This document shows, in pieces, positions 9,069 to 17,793 of a stretch of 64,000 nt of DNA. Source of the stretch: Pseudomonas sp. TTU2014-080ASC (GTDB lineage: Bacteria; Pseudomonadota; Gammaproteobacteria; Pseudomonadales; Pseudomonadaceae); NCBI RefSeq assembly GCF_001446935.1, contig NZ_LKKK01000011.1, positions 248,001 to 312,000 on the forward strand, written 5' to 3'. The translations under genes and the position numbers were made by a program. The notes beneath the pieces are model-generated. The model was not told where the DNA came from. It worked only from the letters and a program-made list of their open reading frames with translations, and made no database searches. Every line of letters starts with the position of its first letter. The first letter of the stretch is position 1.

Positions 9069-9149
9069 GGTGGGTAAGCCTGCGGCCTTACCCACCCACG
9101 GAACATGCGCTGTGTAGGGTGAATAAGCCTGCGCAGCCGGTTATCCACC
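9069..9149. repeat. Two adjacent REP-like hairpins
   Basis: GGTGGGTAAG...CTTACCCACC (9069-9096, perfect 10-bp stem) is followed by GGTGAATAA...TTATCCACC (9118-9149, one mismatch). Both cores contain TAAGCCTGCG. The GTAGGGTGnATAAGC...TTATCCACC pattern resembles interspersed repeats seen in pseudomonad intergenic DNA. They lie between the convergent ung and abrB genes and may help end transcription from both sides. Confidence 0.5.
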
Positions 9150-9173
9150 ATGGATTATCGGTGCCCGCAGAGC

Positions 9174-10220
9174 CTAGGGTTTGTCACCCTTACGCAGCCA
9201 CAGATTGAACACCGGCCTTGCCAGGAACAGCTGCAAAAACAAACGCAAAATCTGCAAGGCTGAGACCATCGCCACTGACAGGTGTAAGGCTTCAGCTGTC
9301 AGGCTCAGCTCAGTAATGCCGCCGGGCATCAGGCCCAGCATCAGCGAGACTGACTCAACGCCACTGACCCAGCCCAACCCGAGCCCCAGCAGAGCAGCGC
9401 CTGCCATGGCCAGCAAGCTGAACACGAAGATGCGCGTCATAAAGGCCGGAGCCGTGCGGAAGAACTCGCGGCTGAAGTGGCAGCCCAGCGCACAGCCAAT
9501 CAGCCATTGCCCGACATGCCCGAGCCACGAAGGCAGCCCCAGATGCAGGTTAAACACCACGCTGGCGGTTGCACTGACAATGATGGGGCCAAGCATCCAC
9601 GGGCTGGGTTGCTGCAACAGACGCCAGACTCTGGCCAGCACAGCACCGGCGAAGAGCAAACCAAGCAGCCACGGCCAATTCACCTCGGCAGGTTGAGGCG
9701 GCTGTACTGCGGGCAACGACCAGGTAAACAGTGCCGGAATCAGCAGTACCACCATCAGAAGACGCAGGCTGTGGGCAGCTGCGATGCGGGCGGGATCGGC
9801 GTCGTAGCCCCGAGCCATGTTGACCATTTCCGTCGCGCCACCGGGCATGCTGGCGAAGAACGCGGTGGCTTTGTCAACGCCGCTGCGGCGCAGAATGACG
9901 ATGCCGATCAGGCTTAACGCCAGTGTGCCGAGCGATCCGATAATGATTAGAGGCAGGTGGTCGATCACCTGCTGGAATACTTCGTAAGTAAAATGCAGGC
10001 CGATGCTGGTTGAAACCAGCCACTGCCCGGTTTGCCGGCCACCGGGAACTTCGCGGATGGCCGGGCCGAAGCTGCGGAAGAGGATCACGGCCAGCAGCGA
10101 GCCGATAATCCAAGGCAACGGCCAGCCAATCAGGCTGGCCAGATAGCCGCCCAGCGCACCCACAACCGGCGTCATCCACCAGTTGCGGATGTGCTTGGGG
10201 TTTTCTTGTGCCTCAGGCAT
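9174..10220 (-). CDS. AbrB/Gate-family membrane protein
   Basis: A 348-residue hydrophobic protein with about ten membrane segments and two copies of the AbrB duplication domain. Glycine-rich segments such as ASMPGGATEMVNMA and LGLMPGGITELSLTAEAL occupy matching positions in the two halves. This family, once labelled ammonia monooxygenase or AbrB regulator, is now regarded as a membrane transporter-like family of uncertain substrate. Its start overlaps the tctA stop by 8 bp, so it is translationally coupled to the tricarboxylate transporter. A role in organic-acid transport or efflux is inferred from that coupling alone. Confidence 0.8.
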   Translation of the reverse strand: MPEAQENPKHIRNWWMTPVVGALGGYLASLIGWPLPWIIGSLLAVILFRSFGPAIREVPGGRQTGQWLVSTSIGLHFTYEVFQQVIDHLPLIIIGSLGTLALSLIGIVILRRSGVDKATAFFASMPGGATEMVNMARGYDADPARIAAAHSLRLLMVVLLIPALFTWSLPAVQPPQPAEVNWPWLLGLLFAGAVLARVWRLLQQPSPWMLGPIIVSATASVVFNLHLGLPSWLGHVGQWLIGCALGCHFSREFFRTAPAFMTRIFVFSLLAMAGAALLGLGLGWVSGVESVSLMLGLMPGGITELSLTAEALHLSVAMVSALQILRLFLQLFLARPVFNLWLRKGDKP

Positions 10221-11727
10221 TACTCAGGCTGCTTTTCAGTTGGCTGCGTTTACGCCAGTTGCGCCAGAACGGTAATGCAATCATCACTGCAATCAGAGTC
10301 CACACGCCCCAGGTAATCGGGCTGGCAAAGAGGATGCCCAGTTCACCGTTGGAGATGGACAGAGCGCGACGCAGATTTTGCTCCATCAGCCCCCCCAGGA
10401 TAAAGCCCAACAGCACGGCCGAGAGCGGAAAATCCATCTTGCGCAGGATGTACCCGGCAATGCCGATACCGACCATCAGGAACAGGTCGAAGGTGGTGGC
10501 ATGCACCGCGTAAACGCCAATCGAGGTGATGATCGCAATCGCCGGAACCAGCGCCCAATACGGCACAGCCAGAATCTTGGTGAAGATCTTGATCATCGGG
10601 ATGTTCATCACGATCAGCATGAGGTTGGCCACGAACAGCGAGGCGATCAGCCCCCAGACGATGTCCGGCTGATTTTGGAACAGCAGCGGGCCGGGCGTGA
10701 TGTTGTACAGCGTCAGCGCGCCGAGCATCACCGCAGTGGTGCCTGAGCCCGGTACACCCAGGGTCAGCATCGGCACCATGGAGCCGCAGGCCGAAGCGCT
10801 GTTGGCGGTTTCCGGGGCGGCCAGACCGCGCAGGTCGCCGTCACCAAATCTGTTGTCTTTAACGGCAAGACGCTTCTCCGACATATAAGCCACAGCGCTG
10901 GCCAGGGTTGCACCGGCACCCGGCAGGATGCCGAAGATAAAGCCGAGGCTGCCGCTGCGCAGGTTGGTCAGCAGGACCGATGCACCTTCCTTGAGGTTGA
11001 ACAGCATGCGCCCTTTGGCTTCGATGGCTTTCTGGCCGTGGTGAGTACGTTCCAGTAGCACCAGAATCTCGCTGACCGAGAACAGGCCGAGCACCAGTAC
11101 GACGAACTGAATACCGTCAGACAGGCCCAGGCTGCCGAAGGTGAAACGGTACACGCCGCTGTTGGAGTCGATCCCCACACAGGACAGGAACAGGCCGATA
11201 CAGGCGGCAATCGCCGTCTTCATCGGCTTGTTCCCGGCCATACCTGCCAGACAGACGATGGCAAACACCATCAGCACGAAATACTCAGCCGGGCCGAACG
11301 CTACTGCCCATTTTGCCAGCAGAGGGGCAAAGATCACCACGCCGCAGGTGGCAATCAATCCGCCGACAAACGAGCTCCAGGCCGAGATCGACAGGGCGAT
11401 CCCAGCCTTGCCCTGGCGGGCCAGCGGGTAGCCGTCCAGCGTGGTCATTACGGCAGAAGCTTCGCCGGGGATGTTCAGCAGAATCGAGGAAATTCGCCCA
11501 CCGTACTCGCAGCCCAGGTATACCGCTGCCAGCAGAATCAGCGCGGTTTCTGGTGGTAGGCCGAGGGCAAAGGCAATCGGGATCAGCAGGGCCACGCCGT
11601 TGATCGGGCCCAGGCCGGGCAACAGGCCCACGACGGTGCCGATCAGTGTGCCGCACAGGGCGGTAAGCAGGTTGTACGGGCTCAGGGCTACACCGAAACC
11701 CTGGCCGAGATAACTTAAGGTATCCAT
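10213..11727 (-). CDS. tctA: Tripartite tricarboxylate transporter, large membrane subunit TctA
   Basis: The 12-TM-class permease subunit of a secondary tricarboxylate uptake system working with TctB and the periplasmic binder TctC. The 504 residues match the family. The glycine-rich signature GTIVGLLPGLGPINGVALLIP-like stretch near residues 26-46 and its partner FIFGILPGAGATLASAVAY in the second half mark the internal duplication of TctA. It starts 3 bp after tctB and overlaps the AbrB gene, so all are one operon. The substrate (citrate, cis-aconitate or similar) is inferred from the adjacent porin and TctDE. Confidence 0.95.
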   Translation of the reverse strand: MDTLSYLGQGFGVALSPYNLLTALCGTLIGTVVGLLPGLGPINGVALLIPIAFALGLPPETALILLAAVYLGCEYGGRISSILLNIPGEASAVMTTLDGYPLARQGKAGIALSISAWSSFVGGLIATCGVVIFAPLLAKWAVAFGPAEYFVLMVFAIVCLAGMAGNKPMKTAIAACIGLFLSCVGIDSNSGVYRFTFGSLGLSDGIQFVVLVLGLFSVSEILVLLERTHHGQKAIEAKGRMLFNLKEGASVLLTNLRSGSLGFIFGILPGAGATLASAVAYMSEKRLAVKDNRFGDGDLRGLAAPETANSASACGSMVPMLTLGVPGSGTTAVMLGALTLYNITPGPLLFQNQPDIVWGLIASLFVANLMLIVMNIPMIKIFTKILAVPYWALVPAIAIITSIGVYAVHATTFDLFLMVGIGIAGYILRKMDFPLSAVLLGFILGGLMEQNLRRALSISNGELGILFASPITWGVWTLIAVMIALPFWRNWRKRSQLKSSLSNA

Positions 11728-11730
11728 CTC

Positions 11731-12183
11731 TTAATTCTCCAGCACTTCAAGCAGGCCAAGAGGCAGCGGTACATCGAGGACTTTGTCGAACAGTAGGTAC
11801 AGCCCAACTGACAGCAGCAGCCCAGCGATCACGCAGGCTGTCCACCGTCCGCCGTACAGACGCGACATGGCGACACCAAACAGCGCGCTGGAAATCACAA
11901 ACCCCAAGGTTTCAAAGAGCGCTGCATACAGCACCATGATCAGGATGCAGGTGCCGATCTTGAGCAGAACGTGGCGGGTCAGCGGGCCTTCTTCTCCCTG
12001 TTCGAGTCCGCCGCCTTTGATCAGTAGATAGATGGAGCCGAGCCCTGTCAGCGTCAGCAAGAGCAGGGGATAGGCACGTGGACCGACCGGCTCATATGAA
12101 AAGGGTGCGTGATAGGCCCAGGCGGTTATACCCAGACCCAGGCAGGCCAGCAGCAGAACCAGTCCGAATATGCGTTGAGACAT
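11731..12183 (-). CDS. tctB: Tripartite tricarboxylate transporter, small membrane subunit TctB
   Basis: A 150-residue protein with four predicted membrane helices (RIFGLVLLLACLGLGITAWAY, YPLLLLTLTGLGSIYLL, LKIGTCILIMVLYAALFETLGFV, and a C-terminal AGLLLSVGLYLLFDKVL). This is the standard TctB layout. The start at 12183 is preferred because AGAGGG lies upstream; the frame is open for 14 more codons with no good site. It lies 87 bp after tctC and 3 bp before tctA. Confidence 0.9.
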   Translation of the reverse strand: MSQRIFGLVLLLACLGLGITAWAYHAPFSYEPVGPRAYPLLLLTLTGLGSIYLLIKGGGLEQGEEGPLTRHVLLKIGTCILIMVLYAALFETLGFVISSALFGVAMSRLYGGRWTACVIAGLLLSVGLYLLFDKVLDVPLPLGLLEVLEN

Positions 12184-12270
12184 TGTGAAAGCCCTCTTGC
12201 AGGCAGCAGCAGGCCCATTCCCCATGTTGCACGGGGAAGGCCCAGAGCAGGTGTTGGCAGGTCTGCCGGG

Positions 12271-13251
12271 TTACTGGATCAGGCCGAAATCCTGGGCCAG
12301 TCTTTTGTATTCGGCGACTTGGTTTTTCACGTAACTGTCCAGCTCTTCGCCGGTCATGGCGAAGGGGTACAGCTCGCGCTCGGTGCGCAACGTGGCGAAG
12401 TCCTCAGAAGCCAGTAGCTGGTCGAAGGAGGTCTTCCACCAGGCATATGCCTCATCACTGACCTTAGGCCCGAGGTAGAAGCCGCGAATAACCGGCCAGA
12501 CCACATCAAAGCCCTGTTCCTTCGCAGTCGGAATATCGGCCACAACTGCGCCGGGCAGGCGCTCTTCCGACATCACTGCAAGAATGCGCATGTCGCCGCT
12601 GGCGATATGCGGGACCGAGTCGGAAATATCCGTACTGGCCACCTGAATGTGTCCGCCGAGCAGTGCCGTGGCCAATTCGCCACCGCCCTCCATTGCGACG
12701 TAGCGCAACTCACGCGGATTGATACCCGCGGCTCGGGCGATCAGCGCGGTTTGCATCCAGTCTTGGCTGCCAATTGTGCCGCCGGAGCCGATCACCACTT
12801 TGCCTGGATTGGCTTTGATAGCCTCCACCAGGTCCTTCAGGTTTTTGTACGGCGAGTCGCTGCGCACTGCGATTGCCCCATAGCTGCTGCCAATCGCGGC
12901 GATCCACTTGACGGCACTTTCATCGAAGCGGCCAAACTTGCCTTGGGCGAGGTTAAGCAGTGATCCGCTGGAGAAGGCTGTGATGGTGCCCGCGTCAGAA
13001 GGGCGCTGCGCGACCACCGCGTTGTAAGCCACTGCACCGACACCGCCGGGCATGTAGGTTACGCGCATTGGTGTTTTCAGCAGTTTTTCCTGTACCAGAG
13101 CGCTTTGCGCTAGCTTGCAGGTCAGGTCAAAGCCACCGCCCGGCGCTGCCGGAGCAATGCATTCAGGGCGTTTGGGTGCATCAGCCAGCAGCGGAGTGGC
13201 AAAGGCCAGGCAGGTGGCTGCAAGGGCGATGTGGGTCATTGTTGTTTTCAT
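12271..13251 (-). CDS. tctC: Tricarboxylate-binding periplasmic protein TctC
   Basis: A 326-residue periplasmic receptor of the Bug/TctC family that captures the substrate for TctAB. The signal peptide covers about residues 1-23 (MTHIALAATCLAFATPLLADAP region). The family pattern CIAPAAPGGGFD near residues 31-42 forms the ligand carboxylate site, and GTIGSQDWMQTALIARAAG follows in the middle. It lies 15 bp after the porin gene and is the first of the inner-membrane transport genes. Ligand identity is inferred from context. Confidence 0.93.
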   Translation of the reverse strand: MKTTMTHIALAATCLAFATPLLADAPKRPECIAPAAPGGGFDLTCKLAQSALVQEKLLKTPMRVTYMPGGVGAVAYNAVVAQRPSDAGTITAFSSGSLLNLAQGKFGRFDESAVKWIAAIGSSYGAIAVRSDSPYKNLKDLVEAIKANPGKVVIGSGGTIGSQDWMQTALIARAAGINPRELRYVAMEGGGELATALLGGHIQVASTDISDSVPHIASGDMRILAVMSEERLPGAVVADIPTAKEQGFDVVWPVIRGFYLGPKVSDEAYAWWKTSFDQLLASEDFATLRTERELYPFAMTGEELDSYVKNQVAEYKRLAQDFGLIQ

Positions 13252-13266
13252 GGGAGCTCCTTGGCC

Positions 13267-14529
13267 TTACCAGATTTGCAGGGTGTAGCCGACGATTACG
13301 CGGTTTTCATCCGCATCACGGGCAAAGTCCGAGCGGAACGTAGCGTTGCGCAGGCGTACAAACACATCCTTGAGTGGACCACTCTGTACCACGTATTTGA
13401 TTTCCGAATCACGCTCCCACTCGCTGCCGCGTTTGCTGCTTCCGGCTATCTGTGCGTTGTCGCCGGAAATGTAGCGGGTCATAAAGCTCAGGCCGGGGAT
13501 GCCGAACTTGGCCAGATCCAGATCATAGCGTGCTTGCCATGAGCGCTCGTCTGCGTTGGCGAAGTCGTTAATTTGTACGAAGTTGATCAGGAACGGATCA
13601 CTGCCGTCGAGGTAAGCAAATCCTGTGTCGCCGCCCATGACCTGATAGCCGAGGCCAAATTTATGGCCGTTCAGCGAGTAGGAGAACAGTGCGCCAAAGG
13701 CACGGTTATCGACTTTACCGCCGCGTGCTGCTCCGGTGTCCTTGCTCAGGGCCAGGCGGATATCGGCAGACAGTGCACCTTTGCCCAGCGGCTGGGTGCC
13801 GACGAAGTCAAAGTAATGCTGGCGGTAGATGTCATCCAACTCGGCAGCGTGGTAGCGGCCTGTCATTTTGTCGGAGAAGGCGTATTCAACACCGATCAGG
13901 TCCATGTGGTCGGCTTGTGCGCCACCGAGAAAACGGCTGTTCTTGCTGTTAAGTACCAGCTTTTCCGAGTTGGTGGAGGCCCGGTCCACTGCTTTGGTCA
14001 GACGTCCGCCGAGCAGCTTGAAATCTTCAATGTCGCTGGAACTCAGCAGCCCACCTTCAAATACCTGCGGCAGCAGGCGGCTCTGACTGGACTTGGCCAC
14101 TGGCAGCTCGAGAATGTGCGAGCCGTAACGGAATTCTGTCTTGGAGACTTTGATTTTGCCGGTCAGGCCGAGGTGCCCGAACTGATCCGGTGCGCCGCCG
14201 TCATCCTGTGTGGGGAGCAAATCCGTACCCGATCTGCCACGACCTGAATCGAGTTTGATGCCAAGCAGGCCAAGTGCATCGACACCCACACCAACAGTGC
14301 CTTCGGTATAACCGGACTGAACATCAAAGACGAAGCCTTGGCCCCATTCTTCACGTTTGTTCTGGCCAGAACCTTCCCGAAAATCCCGGTTCAGGTAAAT
14401 GTTGTTGGTGGTCAGGGAGGCTTTGCTGTCTTCGATAAAGGCGGCGAAGGTAGCGGGGGAAACTGAGGCAGCTATCCCAAGGGCTAGCAGGGATGCAGGT
14501 GCGCGAACATGTAAGGATGCAATGTGCAT
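13267..14529 (-). CDS. opdH: OprD-family outer-membrane porin, OpdH-like
   Basis: An outer-membrane channel of 420 residues with a signal peptide (cleavage near ATFAAFIED) and the alternating hydrophobic pattern of an 18-strand OprD barrel. Typical pieces are KASLTTNNIYLNRDFREG at the start of the mature part and a C-terminal strand VIVGYTLQIW ending in an aromatic residue. It is the first gene of the tct operon and divergent from tctD, as in P. aeruginosa, where OpdH takes up tricarboxylates such as cis-aconitate. It probably supplies the periplasm with the TctC ligand and is likely controlled by TctD. Confidence 0.9.
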   Translation of the reverse strand: MHIASLHVRAPASLLALGIAASVSPATFAAFIEDSKASLTTNNIYLNRDFREGSGQNKREEWGQGFVFDVQSGYTEGTVGVGVDALGLLGIKLDSGRGRSGTDLLPTQDDGGAPDQFGHLGLTGKIKVSKTEFRYGSHILELPVAKSSQSRLLPQVFEGGLLSSSDIEDFKLLGGRLTKAVDRASTNSEKLVLNSKNSRFLGGAQADHMDLIGVEYAFSDKMTGRYHAAELDDIYRQHYFDFVGTQPLGKGALSADIRLALSKDTGAARGGKVDNRAFGALFSYSLNGHKFGLGYQVMGGDTGFAYLDGSDPFLINFVQINDFANADERSWQARYDLDLAKFGIPGLSFMTRYISGDNAQIAGSSKRGSEWERDSEIKYVVQSGPLKDVFVRLRNATFRSDFARDADENRVIVGYTLQIW

Positions 14530-14580
14530 TCAGTAGTCTCCATTCTTATTTTTGTATCGACCCTCTGCGCGGGCAGAGCG

Positions 14581-14621
14581 TCCTAGGGTGGAGGTTCCAT
14601 CCACCTTTGGTGATCCTAGGA
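14581..14621. promoter_or_regulatory. Operator-like CCTAGG pair in the opdH-tctD intergenic region
   Basis: TCCTAGG occurs at 14581 and again at 14614, with the palindromic CCTAGG cores 33 bp apart (about three helical turns). Between them is a further inverted repeat, GGTGGA-N7-TCCACC (14587-14605). The site lies 52-92 bp upstream of opdH and about 180 bp upstream of tctD, a plausible TctD target. Confidence 0.45.
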
Positions 14622-14798
14622 GCCGAACCTTTCATCAGCCTTTCACTATCCTGCCATTTAGATCTGATTCACCTGCGGCAGTTAATCCTCGAGGTTGTTC
14701 ACAATTTTCAGTAGCTCTGTAAACTTGCCTCCCCCGGCTAGGCACGTCGGAGCTACAACTGATAGTAAGGACAGGCGCAGCAATGACAGGAGGTGGCC

Positions 14799-15470
14799 GT
14801 GCGTATTCTGCTGGTAGAGGACCATGTGCAGTTGGCAGAGAGCGTGGCTCAGGCGCTCAAGAACGCTGGCTGGACGGTGGATATTCTGCACGACGGTATT
14901 GCTGCGGATCTGGCGCTGAGTAGCGAAGACTACGCTCTGGCCATTCTTGATGTGGGCTTACCCCGGCTTGATGGCTTTCAACTGCTGGCGCGCCTGCGTG
15001 AGCGCGGCAAGAACCTGCCGGTACTGATGCTGACTGCACGGGCTGAAGTCAAAGACCGCGTGCATGGTCTCAATCTCGGTGCCGACGATTATCTGGCCAA
15101 ACCCTTTGAACTGTCCGAGCTGGAAGCACGGGTCAAAGCGCTTTTGCGCCGCTCGCTGATGGGCGGTGAGCGGCAGCAGCGCTGCGGTGATTTGGTCTAC
15201 GACCTGGATACCCGTCGTTTTTCATTAGCCGGTGAACTGCTCGTCCTGACCTCCCGCGAGCAGGAGGTGCTGGAAGTGATGATCGCCCGGCCGGGGCGGG
15301 TGATGAGTAAGGAGCAGCTTGCAGCCCAAGTGTTTGGGCTGGATGAGGAAGTGAGCACCGATGCGATCGAAATCTACATTCATCGCCTGCGCAAGAAGCT
15401 GGAGGGCGGCCAGGTGCGCATCGTCACCTTCCGTGGTTTGGGCTATCTGTTAGAAGCGACCGATGATTAA
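14799..15470 (+). CDS. tctD: Response regulator TctD
   Basis: An OmpR-type regulator of 223 residues that probably controls the divergent opdH-tct operon in response to tricarboxylates. The receiver domain has the acidic pocket E7-D8, the phosphorylation site D51 in AILDVGLPRLDG, and the conserved lysine in YLAKPFE. The C-terminal winged helix ends RLRKKLEGGQVRIVTFRGLGYLLE. A GTG start at 14799 is chosen because CAGGAGG ends about five bases before it, and it gives the usual MRILLVED beginning; another GTG six bases upstream would overlap the ribosome site. The gene overlaps tctE by 8 bp. Confidence 0.93.
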   Translation: MRILLVEDHVQLAESVAQALKNAGWTVDILHDGIAADLALSSEDYALAILDVGLPRLDGFQLLARLRERGKNLPVLMLTARAEVKDRVHGLNLGADDYLAKPFELSELEARVKALLRRSLMGGERQQRCGDLVYDLDTRRFSLAGELLVLTSREQEVLEVMIARPGRVMSKEQLAAQVFGLDEEVSTDAIEIYIHRLRKKLEGGQVRIVTFRGLGYLLEATDD

Positions 15471-16854
15471 GAGTGGCAGTCTGCGCGGGCGGCTGCTGCG
15501 CCGTCTGGCCTTCCTGTTGGCCATTATTCTTTTAATCAGTAGTTTTACCGCGTACTGGAGTGCCCGGCGGGCTGCCGATACAGCCTATGACCGGACCCTG
15601 CTGGCATCGGCGCGGGCTGTTGTCGCTGGGCTGTATTCCGAAGATGGCCACTTAAGCGCCAACATTCCTTACATTGCGCTGGACAGCTTTGCTTATGACA
15701 GCGAAGGCCGTATCTATTATCAGGTGATTGATCCTGCCGGAGTTGTGGTCTCCGGTTATGACAACTTGCCAGGCCCGCCCGCCACTGCCGAATTAACCCG
15801 CGATTACCCGGCGCTGGCACGCTTTTATGATGCCGAATACCTGAATCAGGGCGTTCGGGTTGTCAGCTTGATGCAACCAGTGAGCGAGCCTGACCTGCGT
15901 GGTATGGCAGAAATCCGTGTGGCGGAAACCCAAGGTGCGAGGGAGCGGCTGGCCCGGGAACTGCTGATGGGGACGCTTCTGCGCATGGGCATACTGTCAG
16001 TCACTGCTTTGCTGCTGGTATGGCTGGCTGTGAGTGTGGCATTGCGTCCGCTGGATACGCTGCGAGCCAGACTGGCAGTGCGTAACAGTGACGAGCTCAA
16101 ACCGCTGCCATTGGAGGGGATGCCACGGGAGTTGCGCCCGTTGATCAATACGCTTAACCAGTTTAATGCGCGCCTGCGTAATCTTTTTGAGCGACAGTCT
16201 CAGTTTATTGCCGATGCGTCACACGAGTTGCGCACCCCTCTGGCAACGCTCAAGGCGAGGGTTGAATTGGGCTTGCGTTCGTCCGCGCCGGAAGTCTGGC
16301 AGGGCACGCTGGAGGCCACCGTACAAAGCACGGATAAACTGACACATCTGGCCAATCAATTGCTTTCGCTGGCCAGGATTGAGAGTGGTGCGAGGGCTAT
16401 CCTCGAAGGTGGCGCGCAGCGTCTGGACTTGAGTGAGTTGGCCCGGGAGTTGGGAATGGCTATGGCACCACTGGCGCATGCCAAAGGTGTCGCGCTGGCG
16501 CTGGAGGCAGAAGCACCGGTGTGGGTCATGGGTGAGCCTACGCTGCTCAATGAGTTGCTCTCCAATTTGCTGGACAACGCATTGGCGCATACTCAGGTGA
16601 ATGGCAACGTGATCCTGCGGGTATTGCCGCAGGGCATTCTGGAAGTGGAAGACGATGGCCCGGGGATTCCCGTGCACGAGTACCAACGGGTCTTCGCTCG
16701 CTTTTACCGCACCACAAACCGAGGCAAAGGAGCGGGGCTGGGCTTGGCTATCGTGGGTGAAATCTGTCGGGCCCATCAGGCGCGCATCAGCTTGCACCAG
16801 GCCGTATCAGGTGGCTTGTTAGTGAGGGTTGAGTTTGCTCTGGCTGAGCAGTGA
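15463..16854 (+). CDS. tctE: Sensor histidine kinase TctE
   Basis: The inner-membrane kinase partner of TctD, 463 residues. It has a first membrane helix at about residues 10-31, a periplasmic sensor region containing a short PAS-like segment (residues 35-165), a second helix (LLRMGILSVTALLLVWLAVSVAL), and a HAMP linker. The phospho-accepting H254 lies in DASHELRTPL, followed by the N-box (NELLSNLLDNALAH), the DDGPGI motif and GLGLAIV. The start overlaps the tctD stop by 8 bp, so the pair is translationally coupled. The ligand is inferred to be citrate or a related tricarboxylate. Confidence 0.94.
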   Translation: MIKSGSLRGRLLRRLAFLLAIILLISSFTAYWSARRAADTAYDRTLLASARAVVAGLYSEDGHLSANIPYIALDSFAYDSEGRIYYQVIDPAGVVVSGYDNLPGPPATAELTRDYPALARFYDAEYLNQGVRVVSLMQPVSEPDLRGMAEIRVAETQGARERLARELLMGTLLRMGILSVTALLLVWLAVSVALRPLDTLRARLAVRNSDELKPLPLEGMPRELRPLINTLNQFNARLRNLFERQSQFIADASHELRTPLATLKARVELGLRSSAPEVWQGTLEATVQSTDKLTHLANQLLSLARIESGARAILEGGAQRLDLSELARELGMAMAPLAHAKGVALALEAEAPVWVMGEPTLLNELLSNLLDNALAHTQVNGNVILRVLPQGILEVEDDGPGIPVHEYQRVFARFYRTTNRGKGAGLGLAIVGEICRAHQARISLHQAVSGGLLVRVEFALAEQ

Positions 16855-16857
16855 AAT

Positions 16858-16880
16858 CTCAGGGCCTGAGCGGCCCTGAG
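16858..16880. terminator. Bidirectional hairpin between tctE and the HDOD gene
   Basis: CTCAGGGCC, loop tgagc, GGCCCTGAG: a perfect 9-bp stem in the 38-bp gap between two convergent genes. T-tracts are weak on both sides (ATTTCA on the minus strand), so termination efficiency is uncertain. Confidence 0.55.
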
Positions 16881-16892
16881 TGGTGCTGAAGA

Positions 16893-17729
16893 TTACTGCA
16901 GCATGGCCATGGCAGCTTCCATGGCGGCAGATAGGTCTTCGTCGTCGTTTATGTTCTGGCTTGGGTCCAGACCCAGCTTACGGAAAGAGGCGATGCTGCT
17001 CCAATCCAGCTTGGTGTAAGGGTGCTCTGTGCCCAAATAGCTCTGTAGCGTGGCGACCTGGACGATATCAATGTAGTCCGCTTTGGCGCTGTCGCGGCTG
17101 AAGTCGAGGAAGTTAGCCGGCACGGCCGCGATCATTTCCGGGAAGTCCCAGGCGCGCAAAATTCTCTCGCCAATTTGCGGATGGATCTGCTCGATCACAT
17201 GGTTGAGGCTGATTGAATCGGCCAGCAACTCACTGTGTTCTTCAGCATAAGTAAGGATTGGCAGTACCCCGATCAGGTGCACCAAACCTGCCAAGGTAGC
17301 CTGGTCGGCCGGCAGGCGCGTGTAGTTTTTGCACAGCACATGGCAAATACCGGCAATTTCGGTGCTCTTGTTCCACACTTCACGCAGCTTGCGGTCAACG
17401 ACATCGGTGGTGGCTTGGAACATCTGCTCCATTGCCAAGCCGGTTGCCAGGTTGCAGGTGTAGTTAATTCCTAAACGACTCACCGCCATTTGTAGGTCGG
17501 TGATTTCCTTATTAGTGCGCAACAGCGGGCTGTTTACGACTTTGATGATGCGCGCGGTCAGGGCAGCATCGTTACCAATGACTTTGCACAGCTGCGGCAC
17601 TCCGACGTTTGGGTCTTCTGCAGCCTCGCGAACGCGAAGGGCAACCTCAGGCAGTGTCGGCAACACCAGCTCATCGCGCTCCAGAGCCTGGATCAGATCC
17701 TGTTGGACTTTTTCAGATAGCGTGCTCAT
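16893..17729 (-). CDS. HDOD-domain signalling protein
   Basis: A 278-residue single-domain HDOD protein. The family is related to HD phosphohydrolases but lacks the full metal site. Recognisable stretches are LPTLPEVALRVREAAEDPN near residues 23-41, IGNDAALTARIIKVVNSPLL (about 49-68), LQMAVSRLGINYTCNLA, and LVHLIGVLPILTYAEEH. Proteins of this type act in signalling and, in some bacteria, in polar or stress responses; no enzymatic activity is assigned. It is an independent gene between tctE (convergent) and ygfZ, with 64 bp to the latter. A second HDOD gene of similar size is at 36811-37668. Confidence 0.85.
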   Translation of the reverse strand: MSTLSEKVQQDLIQALERDELVLPTLPEVALRVREAAEDPNVGVPQLCKVIGNDAALTARIIKVVNSPLLRTNKEITDLQMAVSRLGINYTCNLATGLAMEQMFQATTDVVDRKLREVWNKSTEIAGICHVLCKNYTRLPADQATLAGLVHLIGVLPILTYAEEHSELLADSISLNHVIEQIHPQIGERILRAWDFPEMIAAVPANFLDFSRDSAKADYIDIVQVATLQSYLGTEHPYTKLDWSSIASFRKLGLDPSQNINDDEDLSAAMEAAMAMLQ

Positions 17730-17793
17730 TCAGGTACTTCTCTTAACCGTCATGCGGTGTCGGGGCGCGGTGGCAGAACCGCAGATTTTTGTT

